Shown: positions 43,848 through 52,116 of the stretch, in pieces | How positions within the stretch are numbered: the stretch's first letter is position 1 | Layout: each line of letters starts with the position of its first letter | Assembly (NCBI RefSeq): GCF_050320395.1 | Contig: NZ_CP144459.1 | Span: 1,860,001 to 1,924,000 of the forward strand | Length of the DNA stretch: 64,000 nt | Direction: 5' to 3' | From: Treponema_C sp050320395 | GTDB taxonomy: Bacteria; Spirochaetota; Spirochaetia; Treponematales; Treponemataceae | Notes under the pieces: model-generated | Database searches by the model: none | What the model was told of the DNA's origin: nothing | Seen by the model: only the letters and a program-made list of their open reading frames with translations | Made by a program: the position numbers and the translations under genes

Positions 43848-44597
43848 TCAATAGGTTTTGCAGATGGGCTCGAAGGTATCGACTTTAAGAGAAGCGCCGC
43901 CGATAAGACCGCCGTCCACATCGGGCTTTGCAAGCAATGCCGCGGCATTTTCGGCTTTCATGGAACCGCCGTATTGAATGATAACCTTGTCGGCCGCTTC
44001 GCGCCCGTACATTTCGGCAAGGATGTTGCGTACATACACGTGAATTGCCTGTGCATCGTCGGCGGTTGCCGTTTGTCCCGTTCCGATTGCCCATACGGGT
44101 TCGTAGGCGATAGTAACCTTTGCAAGTTCGGCGGCGCTGACGCCTTCAAGTCCCTTGCGGGTTTGCTCTTCGCACACCTTTTCGGCTTTACCTGCTTGGC
44201 GCTCTTCCAAAAGCTCGCCTATGCACAAAACGACTTCCAAGCCGTGTTTTAAAGCCAGCTTGACTTTTTTATTAATCATCGCATCGTCTTCTTTATAGAT
44301 GTGGCGGCGCTCCGAGTGTCCTAAAATAACGGCTTGTACGCCCAAATCTTTAAGCATAAGTACGGATACTTCTCCCGTATGTGCGCCGGATTCTTCGGTG
44401 GACATGTTTTGCGCACCGAGCAAAATATTGGAACCCTTTAATACCTGAGCAACCGCATCGAGGTTTGTAAACGAGGGGGCAACCATGTATTTGTTTTTTC
44501 CGTCTTTTAAAGCGGCGACAAGGCCCTCGGCAAGTTCAACCGCTTCGGCCTTTGTTTTGTTCATTTTCCAGTTTCCGGCAATATAGTATTGTCTCAT
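43848..44597 (-). CDS. tpiA: Triosephosphate isomerase
   Basis: 249 aa from ATG 44597, chosen for its AAGGAG site and for the canonical N-terminus RQYYIAGNWKMNKT. Active-site His in ILGHSERRH and catalytic Glu in AYEPVWAIGTGQ; phosphate loop GGSMKAENAA and GLIGGASLK. Interconverts dihydroxyacetone phosphate and glyceraldehyde 3-phosphate. Leader of about 95 bases with a small hairpin. Upstream gapA is separated by a strong terminator. Confidence 0.95.
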   Translation of the reverse strand: MRQYYIAGNWKMNKTKAEAVELAEGLVAALKDGKNKYMVAPSFTNLDAVAQVLKGSNILLGAQNMSTEESGAHTGEVSVLMLKDLGVQAVILGHSERRHIYKEDDAMINKKVKLALKHGLEVVLCIGELLEERQAGKAEKVCEEQTRKGLEGVSAAELAKVTIAYEPVWAIGTGQTATADDAQAIHVYVRNILAEMYGREAADKVIIQYGGSMKAENAAALLAKPDVDGGLIGGASLKVDTFEPICKTY

Positions 44598-44669
44598 ATC
44601 TAATCTCCTTAGCCGCCCCGCAACAGCAACGGATGCCCCGTAATGCTCCGGGCGGTAATAGTTTAAACA

Positions 44670-44684
44670 GCCGCATGCTGCGGC
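44670..44684. repeat. Leader hairpin of tpiA
   Basis: GCCGCA (44670-44675) and TGCGGC (44679-44684) with a 3-base loop, in the leader between the tpiA promoter and start. Confidence 0.5.
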
Positions 44685-44698
44685 ATTTATCAAAGCTT

Positions 44699-44728
44699 AC
44701 TATAGCATTTTTTATCGATTGTGCGCAA
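44699..44728 (-). promoter_or_regulatory. Promoter of tpiA
   Basis: On the minus strand TTGCGC (complement of 44723-44728), 18-base spacer, TATAGT (complement of 44699-44704). Confidence 0.65.
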
Positions 44729-44762
44729 GGGCGGGACGCAAAAAGACAAAAGATTTTATACA

Positions 44763-44801
44763 TAAAAAAACCGCCCGCTCTTATAAAGGGAAACGGACGG
44801 T
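44763..44801 (-). terminator. Rho-independent terminator of gapA
   Basis: On the minus strand ACCGTCCG pairs with CGGGCGGT (complement of 44794-44801 and 44770-44777; one G-U pair), followed by a run of seven U. 40 bases past the gapA stop. Confidence 0.9.
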
Positions 44802-44841
44802 CTTTTATAAAACGATGTTACAAATTATTTTGCAGCAAAGC

Positions 44842-45840
44842 TTATTTTGCAACGACGCGGATCATTTCGCAGAGTTTATTCGAATAACCCCATTCGTTGT
44901 CGTACCATGAAACAACCTTTACAAAGGTCGGGTCGAGGGCGATACCGGCTTTTGCGTCGAATACGGAGGTGCGTGCTTCCCCGCGGAAATCGGTGGAAAC
45001 AACGGCTTCGTCGGTGTAGCCGAGAATGCCTTTGAGTTCTCCTTCGGAAGCTTTTTTCATAGCGTCGCAGATTTGCTCATAGGTGGCTTCTTTGTTCAAT
45101 TCGACGGTTAAGTCTACAACCGAAACGTCGGAGGTGGGAACGCGCATCGACATACCGGTCAATTTGCCGTTTAATTCGGGCAATACCTTGCCTACGGCCT
45201 TAGCGGCGCCGGTTGACGAGGGGATGATGTTTTCGAGAATACCGCGTCCGCCTCTCCAGTCTTTTTTGGAGGGTCCGTCAACGGTTTTTTGGGTAGCGGT
45301 GGCGGCGTGAACGGTGGTCATAAGACCGCGCTTAATGCCGAATGCATCGTGCAATACCTTGGCCAAGGGGGCAAGACAGTTTGTGGTGCAGGATGCATTG
45401 GAAATAATATCTTCACCCTTGTAGTTTTTGTGGTTTACACCGTATACGAACATGGGGGTAGCGTCTTTGGAGGGAGCCGAAAGAACGACTTTTTTGGCTC
45501 CTGCGGTAATGTGTGCGCGGGCAAGTTCATCGGAAAGGAAAAAACCGGTGGATTCGACTACGACATCGGCACCCACTTCGTTCCATTTTAAGTTTGCCGG
45601 TTCTTTTTCGGCGGTTAAACGGATTTTGTTGCCGTTTACAATCATTGTGTTTCCGTCGATTTTTACATCGCCTTTAAAGCGGCCGTGTACGGAGTCGTAT
45701 TTAAGCATATACGCAAGATAATCGGGATCGAGAAGGTCGTTGATACCGACAATCTGAATATCGTTTGCGAAGTTTTGTACAGCGGCGCGGAACACCATGC
45801 GGCCGATGCGGCCGAAACCGTTAATTCCTACTTTAATCAT
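44842..45840 (-). CDS. gapA: Glyceraldehyde-3-phosphate dehydrogenase
   Basis: 332 aa from ATG 45840 (GGAG site), starting with the NAD-binding IKVGINGFGRIGRMVFRAA; an in-frame extension upstream crosses the promoter and is rejected. Catalytic Cys in SNASCTTNCLAPL, His in the TTVHAATATQ region, and WYDNEWGYSNKL near the end. Glycolytic oxidation of glyceraldehyde 3-phosphate with NAD+. Confidence 0.96.
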   Translation of the reverse strand: MIKVGINGFGRIGRMVFRAAVQNFANDIQIVGINDLLDPDYLAYMLKYDSVHGRFKGDVKIDGNTMIVNGNKIRLTAEKEPANLKWNEVGADVVVESTGFFLSDELARAHITAGAKKVVLSAPSKDATPMFVYGVNHKNYKGEDIISNASCTTNCLAPLAKVLHDAFGIKRGLMTTVHAATATQKTVDGPSKKDWRGGRGILENIIPSSTGAAKAVGKVLPELNGKLTGMSMRVPTSDVSVVDLTVELNKEATYEQICDAMKKASEGELKGILGYTDEAVVSTDFRGEARTSVFDAKAGIALDPTFVKVVSWYDNEWGYSNKLCEMIRVVAK

Positions 45841-45873
45841 AAGAGCACTCCTATCTCTATAAAATTCTATCCT

Positions 45874-45902
45874 ATGATAGAGAAATTGAGGACAAAAGTC
45901 AA
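45874..45902 (-). promoter_or_regulatory. Promoter of gapA
   Basis: On the minus strand TTGACT (complement of 45897-45902), 17-base spacer, TATCAT (complement of 45874-45879). A CTATC/GATAG inverted repeat overlaps the -10. Confidence 0.8.
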
Positions 45903-45964
45903 GAACAATGCATATTCTCACAAAATATTTCCGAAGAAAAAACTCCCCCCTTTCCATATTATAC

Positions 45965-45993
45965 TTGACATAGTATTGTAAAACAGATACTAT
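45965..45993 (+). promoter_or_regulatory. Promoter with embedded dyad, ABC/LolA-like/barrel operon
   Basis: TTGACA (45965-45970), 17-base spacer, TACTAT (45988-45993). A 7-bp inverted repeat, ATAGTAT (45970-45976) and ATACTAT (45987-45993), fills the space between the two hexamers and is placed to work as a repressor operator. Three TTATTGTT direct repeats follow in the leader (46008, 46020, 46031). Confidence 0.78.
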
Positions 45994-46058
45994 TCAAGGG
46001 TAACAATTTATTGTTATATTTATTGTTCAGTTATTGTTCAATTTATATCGGAGGATAT

Positions 46059-46811
46059 ATGGCCATAGTACAGGTAAAGGATTTACGCAAAACCTACCCT
46101 TTAGGCAAGGTGCAGGTTGAAGCGGTAAAGGGTGTGGATTTTTCGATTGAGCGGAGCGAGTTTGTGTCCATTTCGGGACCATCGGGTTCGGGGAAATCCA
46201 CTATTTTAAATATGATAGGATTGATTGATACGCCCACAAGCGGCTCTCTTATCATTAACGATGAAAATATTTATGCGGAGGCCGATTTTACCTCTCTTTC
46301 GAAAAGTCAAAATAAAAAGGTAAAAATTCCCGGAAGACTCGATAAAAAAATGACCTCGCTTCGCCACGAGTATTTGGGCTTTATTTTTCAATCATTTAAC
46401 CTGATTCCGGTTTTAAACGTGTATGAAAATATCGAGTTTCCGCTTTTGTTCGGAGCGCCTAAGGGAACAAAGACGCAGACGGCCGAATGGATTGACTACC
46501 TTATCGAAAAGGTCGGCCTTACCGAATGGAAGCATCACAAGTCGAACGAGCTTTCAGGCGGTCAGCGCCAGCGGGTTGCCATTGCACGCGCCCTCGTTAC
46601 CAAGCCGCACATAGTGCTTGCCGACGAGCCAACGGCAAACCTCGATTCCAAAACGGGTAATCAGATTCTTGAATTGATGAAAGAAGTGAATAAAGAAATA
46701 AAAACCACCTTTATTTTTTCGACCCACGACGCAAAGATTGTCGATATGACAAACCACCGCATTAAGATTTTGGACGGTCTTGTCGTCGAAGATGTAAAGA
46801 TGAACGCATAA
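46059..46811 (+). CDS. ABC transporter ATP-binding protein, LolD/MacB type
   Basis: 250 aa from ATG 46059 (CGGAGGA site). Walker A GPSGSGKST, signature LSGGQRQRVAIARAL, Walker B ADEPTANLDS, then STHDAKIV. An extra segment of about 25 residues lies between the first strand pair and the Q-loop region (around 85-110: SQNKKVKIPGRL). LolD/MacB-type ATPases drive mechanotransmission rather than bulk import. First of a five-gene operon. Confidence 0.92.
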   Translation: MAIVQVKDLRKTYPLGKVQVEAVKGVDFSIERSEFVSISGPSGSGKSTILNMIGLIDTPTSGSLIINDENIYAEADFTSLSKSQNKKVKIPGRLDKKMTSLRHEYLGFIFQSFNLIPVLNVYENIEFPLLFGAPKGTKTQTAEWIDYLIEKVGLTEWKHHKSNELSGGQRQRVAIARALVTKPHIVLADEPTANLDSKTGNQILELMKEVNKEIKTTFIFSTHDAKIVDMTNHRIKILDGLVVEDVKMNA

Positions 46812-46830
46812 GAGGCACAAGCGGAATACG

Positions 46831-48354
46831 ATGAATACGATAGTTTTAAAAATGGCGGCAAAAAATCTTTTTGCAAACAAGGCAAAACTGATTATTACCC
46901 TGTCGCTCATAGGTTTGGGAACTTTTTTTGTTATATCGGGCTTGGGCATTTTGAATTTTGCAATGAAGCAAACCCGCGATGTGTGCATAAGCGATTTTAC
47001 CGGCGATATTTTAATTACGGGAAAGTCGGACCAAAAGGGTGTTAATGTGGAGCTTTTGGGCGCATATCAAAGCGTCAGTGTAAGCATGGATTTACCGAAA
47101 ATGCCCTACGTACTGCCCTTCGAAAAAATCACGGACAAACTGCGCTCGATGCCGGAAATAAGGGATTTTACCTCTTCCACGGTTGCCTTGTCCGTTCTTA
47201 AACCGGCCGATTTACCCGATTCGTGGAAACCCGCACTCGCCGATATGCGCGAACGCCCTTATATGTACACATTGGGCATAGAGCCGCAAAAATACCGCAG
47301 TGTTTTCCAAACAGCCGAATTATACGAGGGCGATTATCCTTCTTCGGATAATGAAAAATTCGTATTGATTCCTTCGGAAGTAAAAGAAAAATACGAAAAA
47401 TATTATGCAAAGGAATTAAAAGTCGGCGATGAAATTATTATGACTGCCCTTATGGGAAAAAAAGCAAAGCAGCAGCGGGTCTTTGTAAAGGGCTTTTTTA
47501 CCTACGCACATCCGGACACGGCGATATCGGAAATAGCCTATGCCGACACGGACACCGGCCGCATTCTTGCCGGTATGACACTCGGTGCGCGTACCGCTTC
47601 GAGTATACCCGATTCAATCGATTTAAGCCTTTCGGAAAAATCGGAAGACGAATTGTTCGGAAGCGACGACGCTTTTTCGCTTTTTGAAGAGGACGCTTCG
47701 GCCGAAAACAAAACCGATTTCGATAATCTTTTGGGAAGCACGGAACTGCGCGACAGGCTGAACCTTGCGGATAACGAAGCGTGGCACCATATAGCCGTCA
47801 AGCTTAAAGATTCGTCAAAAACCGCAAGCCTTGTAAGAAATTTAAACACCTGGTTTGCCGAAGAAAATATAAATGCGCAAGCTTTAAATTGGAAGGGCGG
47901 CATGCGCTCCTACGTTCAGGCAATAGGGGCAACCCGCGTGTTGTTTATAACCATGCTGGTAATTCTTGCGGTTACCGTTTTAATAGTCATTATGAATACG
48001 CTGGTTGTCGCGGTTATGCAGCGCAATGCGGAAATCGGTACCATGCGCGCAATCGGGGCTAAAAAAAGCTTTGTACGCAAAATCTTTTTTACCGAATCCT
48101 TTTTTATGTCTTTTGCAGGCGTATGTATCGGCGTAATTCTCGCGCTTATAGCCGCCCTCATTGTCAACTCGTTGGATATAGAATTGAACAGAACGCTTTC
48201 GGCTATGTTCGGCGGTAAAAGAATGCGCATACATATTTCCATGCTGTCGATTGTCGGAACAATGTTTTCGATGTTTGCGGCGGGAGTCATTGCAAACTGG
48301 TATCCGGTGCGGCTTGCCTTAAAAATCAGCCCGCTTGAAGCGATAAACCGTTAA
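46831..48354 (+). CDS. FtsX/LolE-type ABC permease (first)
   Basis: 507 aa. One N-terminal helix (LIITLSLIGLGTFFVISGLGIL), a large periplasmic domain (about 50-355) with an acidic low-complexity stretch near 275-295, and three C-terminal helices of the FtsX domain, including TLVVAVMQRNAEIGTMRAIGAKKSFV and a final LALKISPLEAINR. Partner of the LolD-like ATPase. The periplasmic domain is the likely site of contact with the LolA-like protein. Confidence 0.88.
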   Translation: MNTIVLKMAAKNLFANKAKLIITLSLIGLGTFFVISGLGILNFAMKQTRDVCISDFTGDILITGKSDQKGVNVELLGAYQSVSVSMDLPKMPYVLPFEKITDKLRSMPEIRDFTSSTVALSVLKPADLPDSWKPALADMRERPYMYTLGIEPQKYRSVFQTAELYEGDYPSSDNEKFVLIPSEVKEKYEKYYAKELKVGDEIIMTALMGKKAKQQRVFVKGFFTYAHPDTAISEIAYADTDTGRILAGMTLGARTASSIPDSIDLSLSEKSEDELFGSDDAFSLFEEDASAENKTDFDNLLGSTELRDRLNLADNEAWHHIAVKLKDSSKTASLVRNLNTWFAEENINAQALNWKGGMRSYVQAIGATRVLFITMLVILAVTVLIVIMNTLVVAVMQRNAEIGTMRAIGAKKSFVRKIFFTESFFMSFAGVCIGVILALIAALIVNSLDIELNRTLSAMFGGKRMRIHISMLSIVGTMFSMFAAGVIANWYPVRLALKISPLEAINR

Positions 48355-48364
48355 GGAATTACAA

Positions 48365-49699
48365 ATGAATATATTGAAAATTGCATTCAAAAACTTAAAC
48401 CGGCAAAAGAGGCGCAGTATGTTACTGCTGCTTGCCGTCGCCTTTGCCTTTTTAGTCGTTGTGTTTATGGACGGTATGACCGCCGGCGCCTTAAAAAGCA
48501 TGAACGCCGAAATAGCAAAGGTTGTAGGCGGCCACGTGTATATAATCGGTGCACAAAAAGAGGCCGACAAAGACGAGGATGATGAAGCTCAAACATATTT
48601 GGACGGCCAAGCGGTTCAAACGGTTGAACGCATTGTCAAAGAAAGCGGCATAGAAGCCGAATACATTATAAAACGGATGCGCAACGAAGGCAAACTCATC
48701 TTCGAAGGTAAAGAAGCAAGTTCGCAAATCGACGGCTGCGACTTTGAAAACGAAAAGCTGCTGCACGACAGTATTTTATTCAAAGAAGGAAGCTGGGAGG
48801 GCATGAAAAAAGAAAACGCCCTTTTGCTTTCCGAAACAACCGCTAAAGCTTTAAACGCCGGCCTTCACGATGTCGTCTTATATGAAACCGAAACCGCAAC
48901 GGGACAGCTGACGGTTGCCGAACTGCAAATTGAAGGTATTGCCGTAGACCGCTCGGTTTTCGGCAGTATTACAAATTATATCAATTTCGAATACGCACAA
49001 AATATAAGTCAGCTTCCCGAAGACAGCTTGGAAGTGTATGCGCTTTTTCTTAAAAATCCGGAAATGCAGGAAACGGCCGCAAATCATATAGCGGAAAAGC
49101 TTGCAAAAAGCGCAGAGGTTATCGATAGAAGCCTTGCAAAAAAAACAAATCCGTCCAATCCGGGAAACTATATGTTTTCGCAGCTGAGCGACGGAAAATG
49201 GGAAGGCACCAAATACGCCGTTATCAGTTTTTTCGACTTTGCGCCGCAAATGGTAACCCTTATGCGTACATTGCAGTTTGTAAGCTTCGGCGTTTTAGCC
49301 GCCCTTTTGCTTATTACGATGATAGGTATTTCAAATACTTTTAAAATAATCGTACACGAGCGTAAGGGAGAAATCGGCACTATGCGCTCCTGCGGAGTCG
49401 GACGCGGCAGTATACGCGCCCTGTTTATTGCCGAAGCTTCGTTTTTATCGATTATCGGGGCGGCAGCCGGTTTTGTACTTGCCATTATCATTATGCAGGT
49501 TTTTGCCCTTATACCGATTGCAAAGGATTCTTCGTTTGCGGTTTTTACAAAAAACGGGCATTTTACGTGGATTTTATCCTTTGTACCGATTGCCGTAAAA
49601 TTCCTTACCGTTTGGGTTTTAACACTGCTTACGGTACTCGGCTCGGCATCGCAGGCGGCAAACATGGTTCCGGCCGAAGCGCTGCGGACGGGAAAATAA
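48365..49699 (+). CDS. FtsX/LolC-type ABC permease (second)
   Basis: 444 aa with the same plan: N-terminal helix after NLNRQKRRSM, periplasmic domain at about 45-295, then FtsX helices with KIIVHERKGEIGTMRSCGVGRGSI and a final MVPAEALRTGK. The two permeases differ enough to suggest a heterodimer like LolC/LolE. 10 bases after the first permease. Confidence 0.88.
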   Translation: MNILKIAFKNLNRQKRRSMLLLLAVAFAFLVVVFMDGMTAGALKSMNAEIAKVVGGHVYIIGAQKEADKDEDDEAQTYLDGQAVQTVERIVKESGIEAEYIIKRMRNEGKLIFEGKEASSQIDGCDFENEKLLHDSILFKEGSWEGMKKENALLLSETTAKALNAGLHDVVLYETETATGQLTVAELQIEGIAVDRSVFGSITNYINFEYAQNISQLPEDSLEVYALFLKNPEMQETAANHIAEKLAKSAEVIDRSLAKKTNPSNPGNYMFSQLSDGKWEGTKYAVISFFDFAPQMVTLMRTLQFVSFGVLAALLLITMIGISNTFKIIVHERKGEIGTMRSCGVGRGSIRALFIAEASFLSIIGAAAGFVLAIIIMQVFALIPIAKDSSFAVFTKNGHFTWILSFVPIAVKFLTVWVLTLLTVLGSASQAANMVPAEALRTGK

Positions 49700-49712
49700 A
49701 ATTATAGGAGTA

Positions 49713-50480
49713 ATGATGAACATTATATTCAAAAAAACACTGATTGTATTTTGTGCTCTTTTGTGCGCAATGCTTGCCTTTACCCAAGTGCCCGATACCG
49801 AAACGATGTACGGCATTATGGATAAAGCGTTTTTTAACAACAACTTTTTGGAAGATTTTACCTGTACCCTTTCGTTCATTATCGAAAAGCCGAACGAACC
49901 CAAAGAGGCCGCCCAATTCAAATTGTTCCGGCGCGACGTAAAAGACCAAACCTGCCTGGTGCAAATCGCCCCCGAAGCGGATAAGGGTGTCGGCTACCTT
50001 CAGGAAAAAAACAACCTCTGGGCATACGACCCCATATCGCGCAGTTTTACCCACTCGTCCCTTAAACGCAATTTGGCAAACAGCGACGCTAAAATGTCCG
50101 ATGTAAACAAAAAGGAAAAATTTAAAGATTCGTGGGAAATCATCAAAATAGAAGAAAGCAAGCTCGGTAAATTCGATGTATACGCGGTAACCGCCAAAGC
50201 CCTCGATAAAGACGCTTCTTACGCACAGGAAAAGTTTTTTGTGAGAAAAGACGAAGGCCTGATTTTAAAAGTGGAAAGCTACGGGGCAAGCGGACGCCAC
50301 ATGAGAACCACCCTTGTTCCCAAATATGCAAAGGTAAACGGGGTGCCCCTTCCCGTCCATCAAATCCACATAAACGAATTGGTAAAGGGAGAAAAAACAA
50401 CCCAGATTTTTGCGGATTTCGACAATTCGAAAATCCCCGACGTCGTTTTTACAAAAGCCTATTTGGAGAAAATAAACTGA
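49713..50480 (+). CDS. LolA-like periplasmic lipoprotein-sorting protein
   Basis: 255 aa. Signal peptide with core VFCALLCAMLAF, cleavage near AFTQ. The body resembles the outer-membrane lipoprotein-sorting (LolA-like, DUF4292/MucB-type) fold: YLQEKNNLWAYDPISRSFTHSSLKRN, KFDVYAVTAKA, VRKDEGLILKVESYGASGRHM. Two adjacent ATGs (49713, 49716) follow a GGAG site. Between the permeases and the barrel it would carry a lipid or lipoprotein cargo across the periplasm (inference). Confidence 0.78.
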   Translation: MMNIIFKKTLIVFCALLCAMLAFTQVPDTETMYGIMDKAFFNNNFLEDFTCTLSFIIEKPNEPKEAAQFKLFRRDVKDQTCLVQIAPEADKGVGYLQEKNNLWAYDPISRSFTHSSLKRNLANSDAKMSDVNKKEKFKDSWEIIKIEESKLGKFDVYAVTAKALDKDASYAQEKFFVRKDEGLILKVESYGASGRHMRTTLVPKYAKVNGVPLPVHQIHINELVKGEKTTQIFADFDNSKIPDVVFTKAYLEKIN

Positions 50481-50481
50481 T

Positions 50482-52017
50482 ATGAAAAAATCATTGCGTT
50501 TACCGCCGGCCTTTTTTTTACCGGCAATCCTTTTGTTATTGCCCGTTTTTGCCCCCCGCAGCATGCCTGTTTTACGGGGCGGCTTGTATGCACAGGAAGC
50601 AAGCGAAAGCGCTTCTTTGGAAGACGAATTGTTCGGAGGCGACGAAGAACTTTTCGTATCGCCCGATGAAGCGCAAAGCTCATCGGGTCAAGCGGATTCG
50701 GATTCGTCAACAAGCGGCCGGCCGCTTAAATTTCAAGCCGATTTACAAAAGGCTATGCTTTCGCTTGAAGGCGAAAAACTCCGTATCGGCGGTTCGCTCG
50801 ATTCGTCTTTAAAATTGAGCTGTAACTGGGCGGAACCCTATGAACCCAAGCCCGATTCTACCTTAAAAACAACTTTAAACGCGAACCTTTTTTTTGATGC
50901 GCGTCCGGTCGAAAACTTAAAGCTTTACGGCAAATTCAGCTTCGGTTTTCCCTTTGAAAAAACTTTAGGGGGAGTAGTGAATATTCCGAAAACTTTGCTC
51001 CCGCTGGGAGTACAACCTGCGTTTCCGAACGGTGCACTCGTTCCCATCGGTGTAAACGGCGCGGTAAATATTTCCATCCGTGAATTGTATACCGATTTTT
51101 CGCTTAAAGATATTGCCTTTTTCCGTTTCGGAAAACACGCGGTAAAATGGGGCACGGGTTATTTTTACAGCCCTGCGGATATTATCAACCTTTCACGGAT
51201 TGACCCGCAGGACCCTGAAGCCGATAAAGAAGGCCCCCTGTCGCTGCGCACGCACATTGTAATTCCCGGAACCCAGCACAACCTGTGGTTTTATCTGTTA
51301 CCGCCTACGGACAGCAGCTTTAAAACCGAAAACACGGCTTTGGCGGCAAAGGCGGAATTCGTGTTCGGAAACTGGGAATGGGGAATCGGCGGCCGCTACA
51401 GGTATGAGCAAGCGCCGAAACTGGTTACAACCCTGTCGGGAAGCATTGCGGGAAAGGTTGCCGTATTTGCAGAAGGTATTTTTGCATGGGGAAGCGATTA
51501 CACGTATTACAAAAACGGCGACTATAACAGCACATACACGGAAAAAAACAAAGCCTTTTTTCAGGCAACGGCCGGAGCTTCGTACAGCAATGCCAAAACG
51601 CACACAAGCATTGCGGCCCAGTATTTTTACAACGGTCCGGGCTATAAAAACACAAAGGAAGTACAGGCAATTCTTACCGACACTGTCCGTAAGGTACGCG
51701 AGGGAATACCCGTTTCGCCCGAACTTCAAAAAGCTGCACAAAATATCAGCTCGATGGGGAACATCGGGCAGCACTACATTGCCTGTACGCTTTCTCAAAA
51801 CAAAATAGGAACGGAAAAAGTAAGAGCGCACCTTTTTCAGCAATTCGCCGTTTCCGAACTTCAGGGCATGAGTGTTTTGACTTTTTCGTGGAACCCGAAC
51901 CGCCTTATCGGTTTCAGCGCAGGTCCGAACTTTATCTATCCTTTAAGTCCCGAATCGCAGGTAAAAAGCAGCGCAGGTTTAAGTTTAAGCGTGAAGATGG
52001 GCGGCGGAAAGTTTTAA
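50482..52017 (+). CDS. Predicted outer-membrane beta-barrel, last gene of the ABC/LolA-like operon
   Basis: 511 aa. Signal peptide ending near LYAQEA, an acidic and Ser-rich N-terminal mature segment (about 40-75), then regular amphipathic strands such as GSLDSSLKLSCNW, FRFGKHAVKWGTGYFYSPADIIN and VLTFSWNPNRLIGFSAGPNF, ending in a strand finishing GGGKF with terminal Phe. The KWG.G.FYSPADI segment is typical of treponemal and DUF1302-like barrels. Starts one base after the LolA-like stop. Function unknown. Confidence 0.72.
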   Translation: MKKSLRLPPAFFLPAILLLLPVFAPRSMPVLRGGLYAQEASESASLEDELFGGDEELFVSPDEAQSSSGQADSDSSTSGRPLKFQADLQKAMLSLEGEKLRIGGSLDSSLKLSCNWAEPYEPKPDSTLKTTLNANLFFDARPVENLKLYGKFSFGFPFEKTLGGVVNIPKTLLPLGVQPAFPNGALVPIGVNGAVNISIRELYTDFSLKDIAFFRFGKHAVKWGTGYFYSPADIINLSRIDPQDPEADKEGPLSLRTHIVIPGTQHNLWFYLLPPTDSSFKTENTALAAKAEFVFGNWEWGIGGRYRYEQAPKLVTTLSGSIAGKVAVFAEGIFAWGSDYTYYKNGDYNSTYTEKNKAFFQATAGASYSNAKTHTSIAAQYFYNGPGYKNTKEVQAILTDTVRKVREGIPVSPELQKAAQNISSMGNIGQHYIACTLSQNKIGTEKVRAHLFQQFAVSELQGMSVLTFSWNPNRLIGFSAGPNFIYPLSPESQVKSSAGLSLSVKMGGGKF

Positions 52018-52039
52018 GGATTAAGAGGGAGAACCATAC

Positions 52040-52074
52040 ATAATCGGTTTTACGCTCTGCGTAAAACCGATTAT
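52040..52074. terminator. Perfect 16-bp hairpin between convergent genes
   Basis: ATAATCGGTTTTACGC (52040-52055) is the exact reverse complement of 52059-52074, with a TCT loop. No U tract follows on either strand. It lies between the stops of the barrel gene and the LRR lipoprotein gene, so a bidirectional transcription stop or RNA end-protection role fits. Confidence 0.7.
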
Positions 52075-52116
52075 CAAAACCGAACGGAACGTAAAGACAG
52101 GTATCATGCAGCCTTT

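Noticed and set aside
44598..44693. N-terminal extension of TpiA
   Set aside because: The in-frame extension starts in the promoter/leader, whereas ATG 44597 has an AAGGAG site and the canonical N-terminus.
45841..45957. N-terminal extension of GapA
   Set aside because: It runs through the -10/-35 elements of the gapA promoter; the Rossmann motif begins right at ATG 45840.
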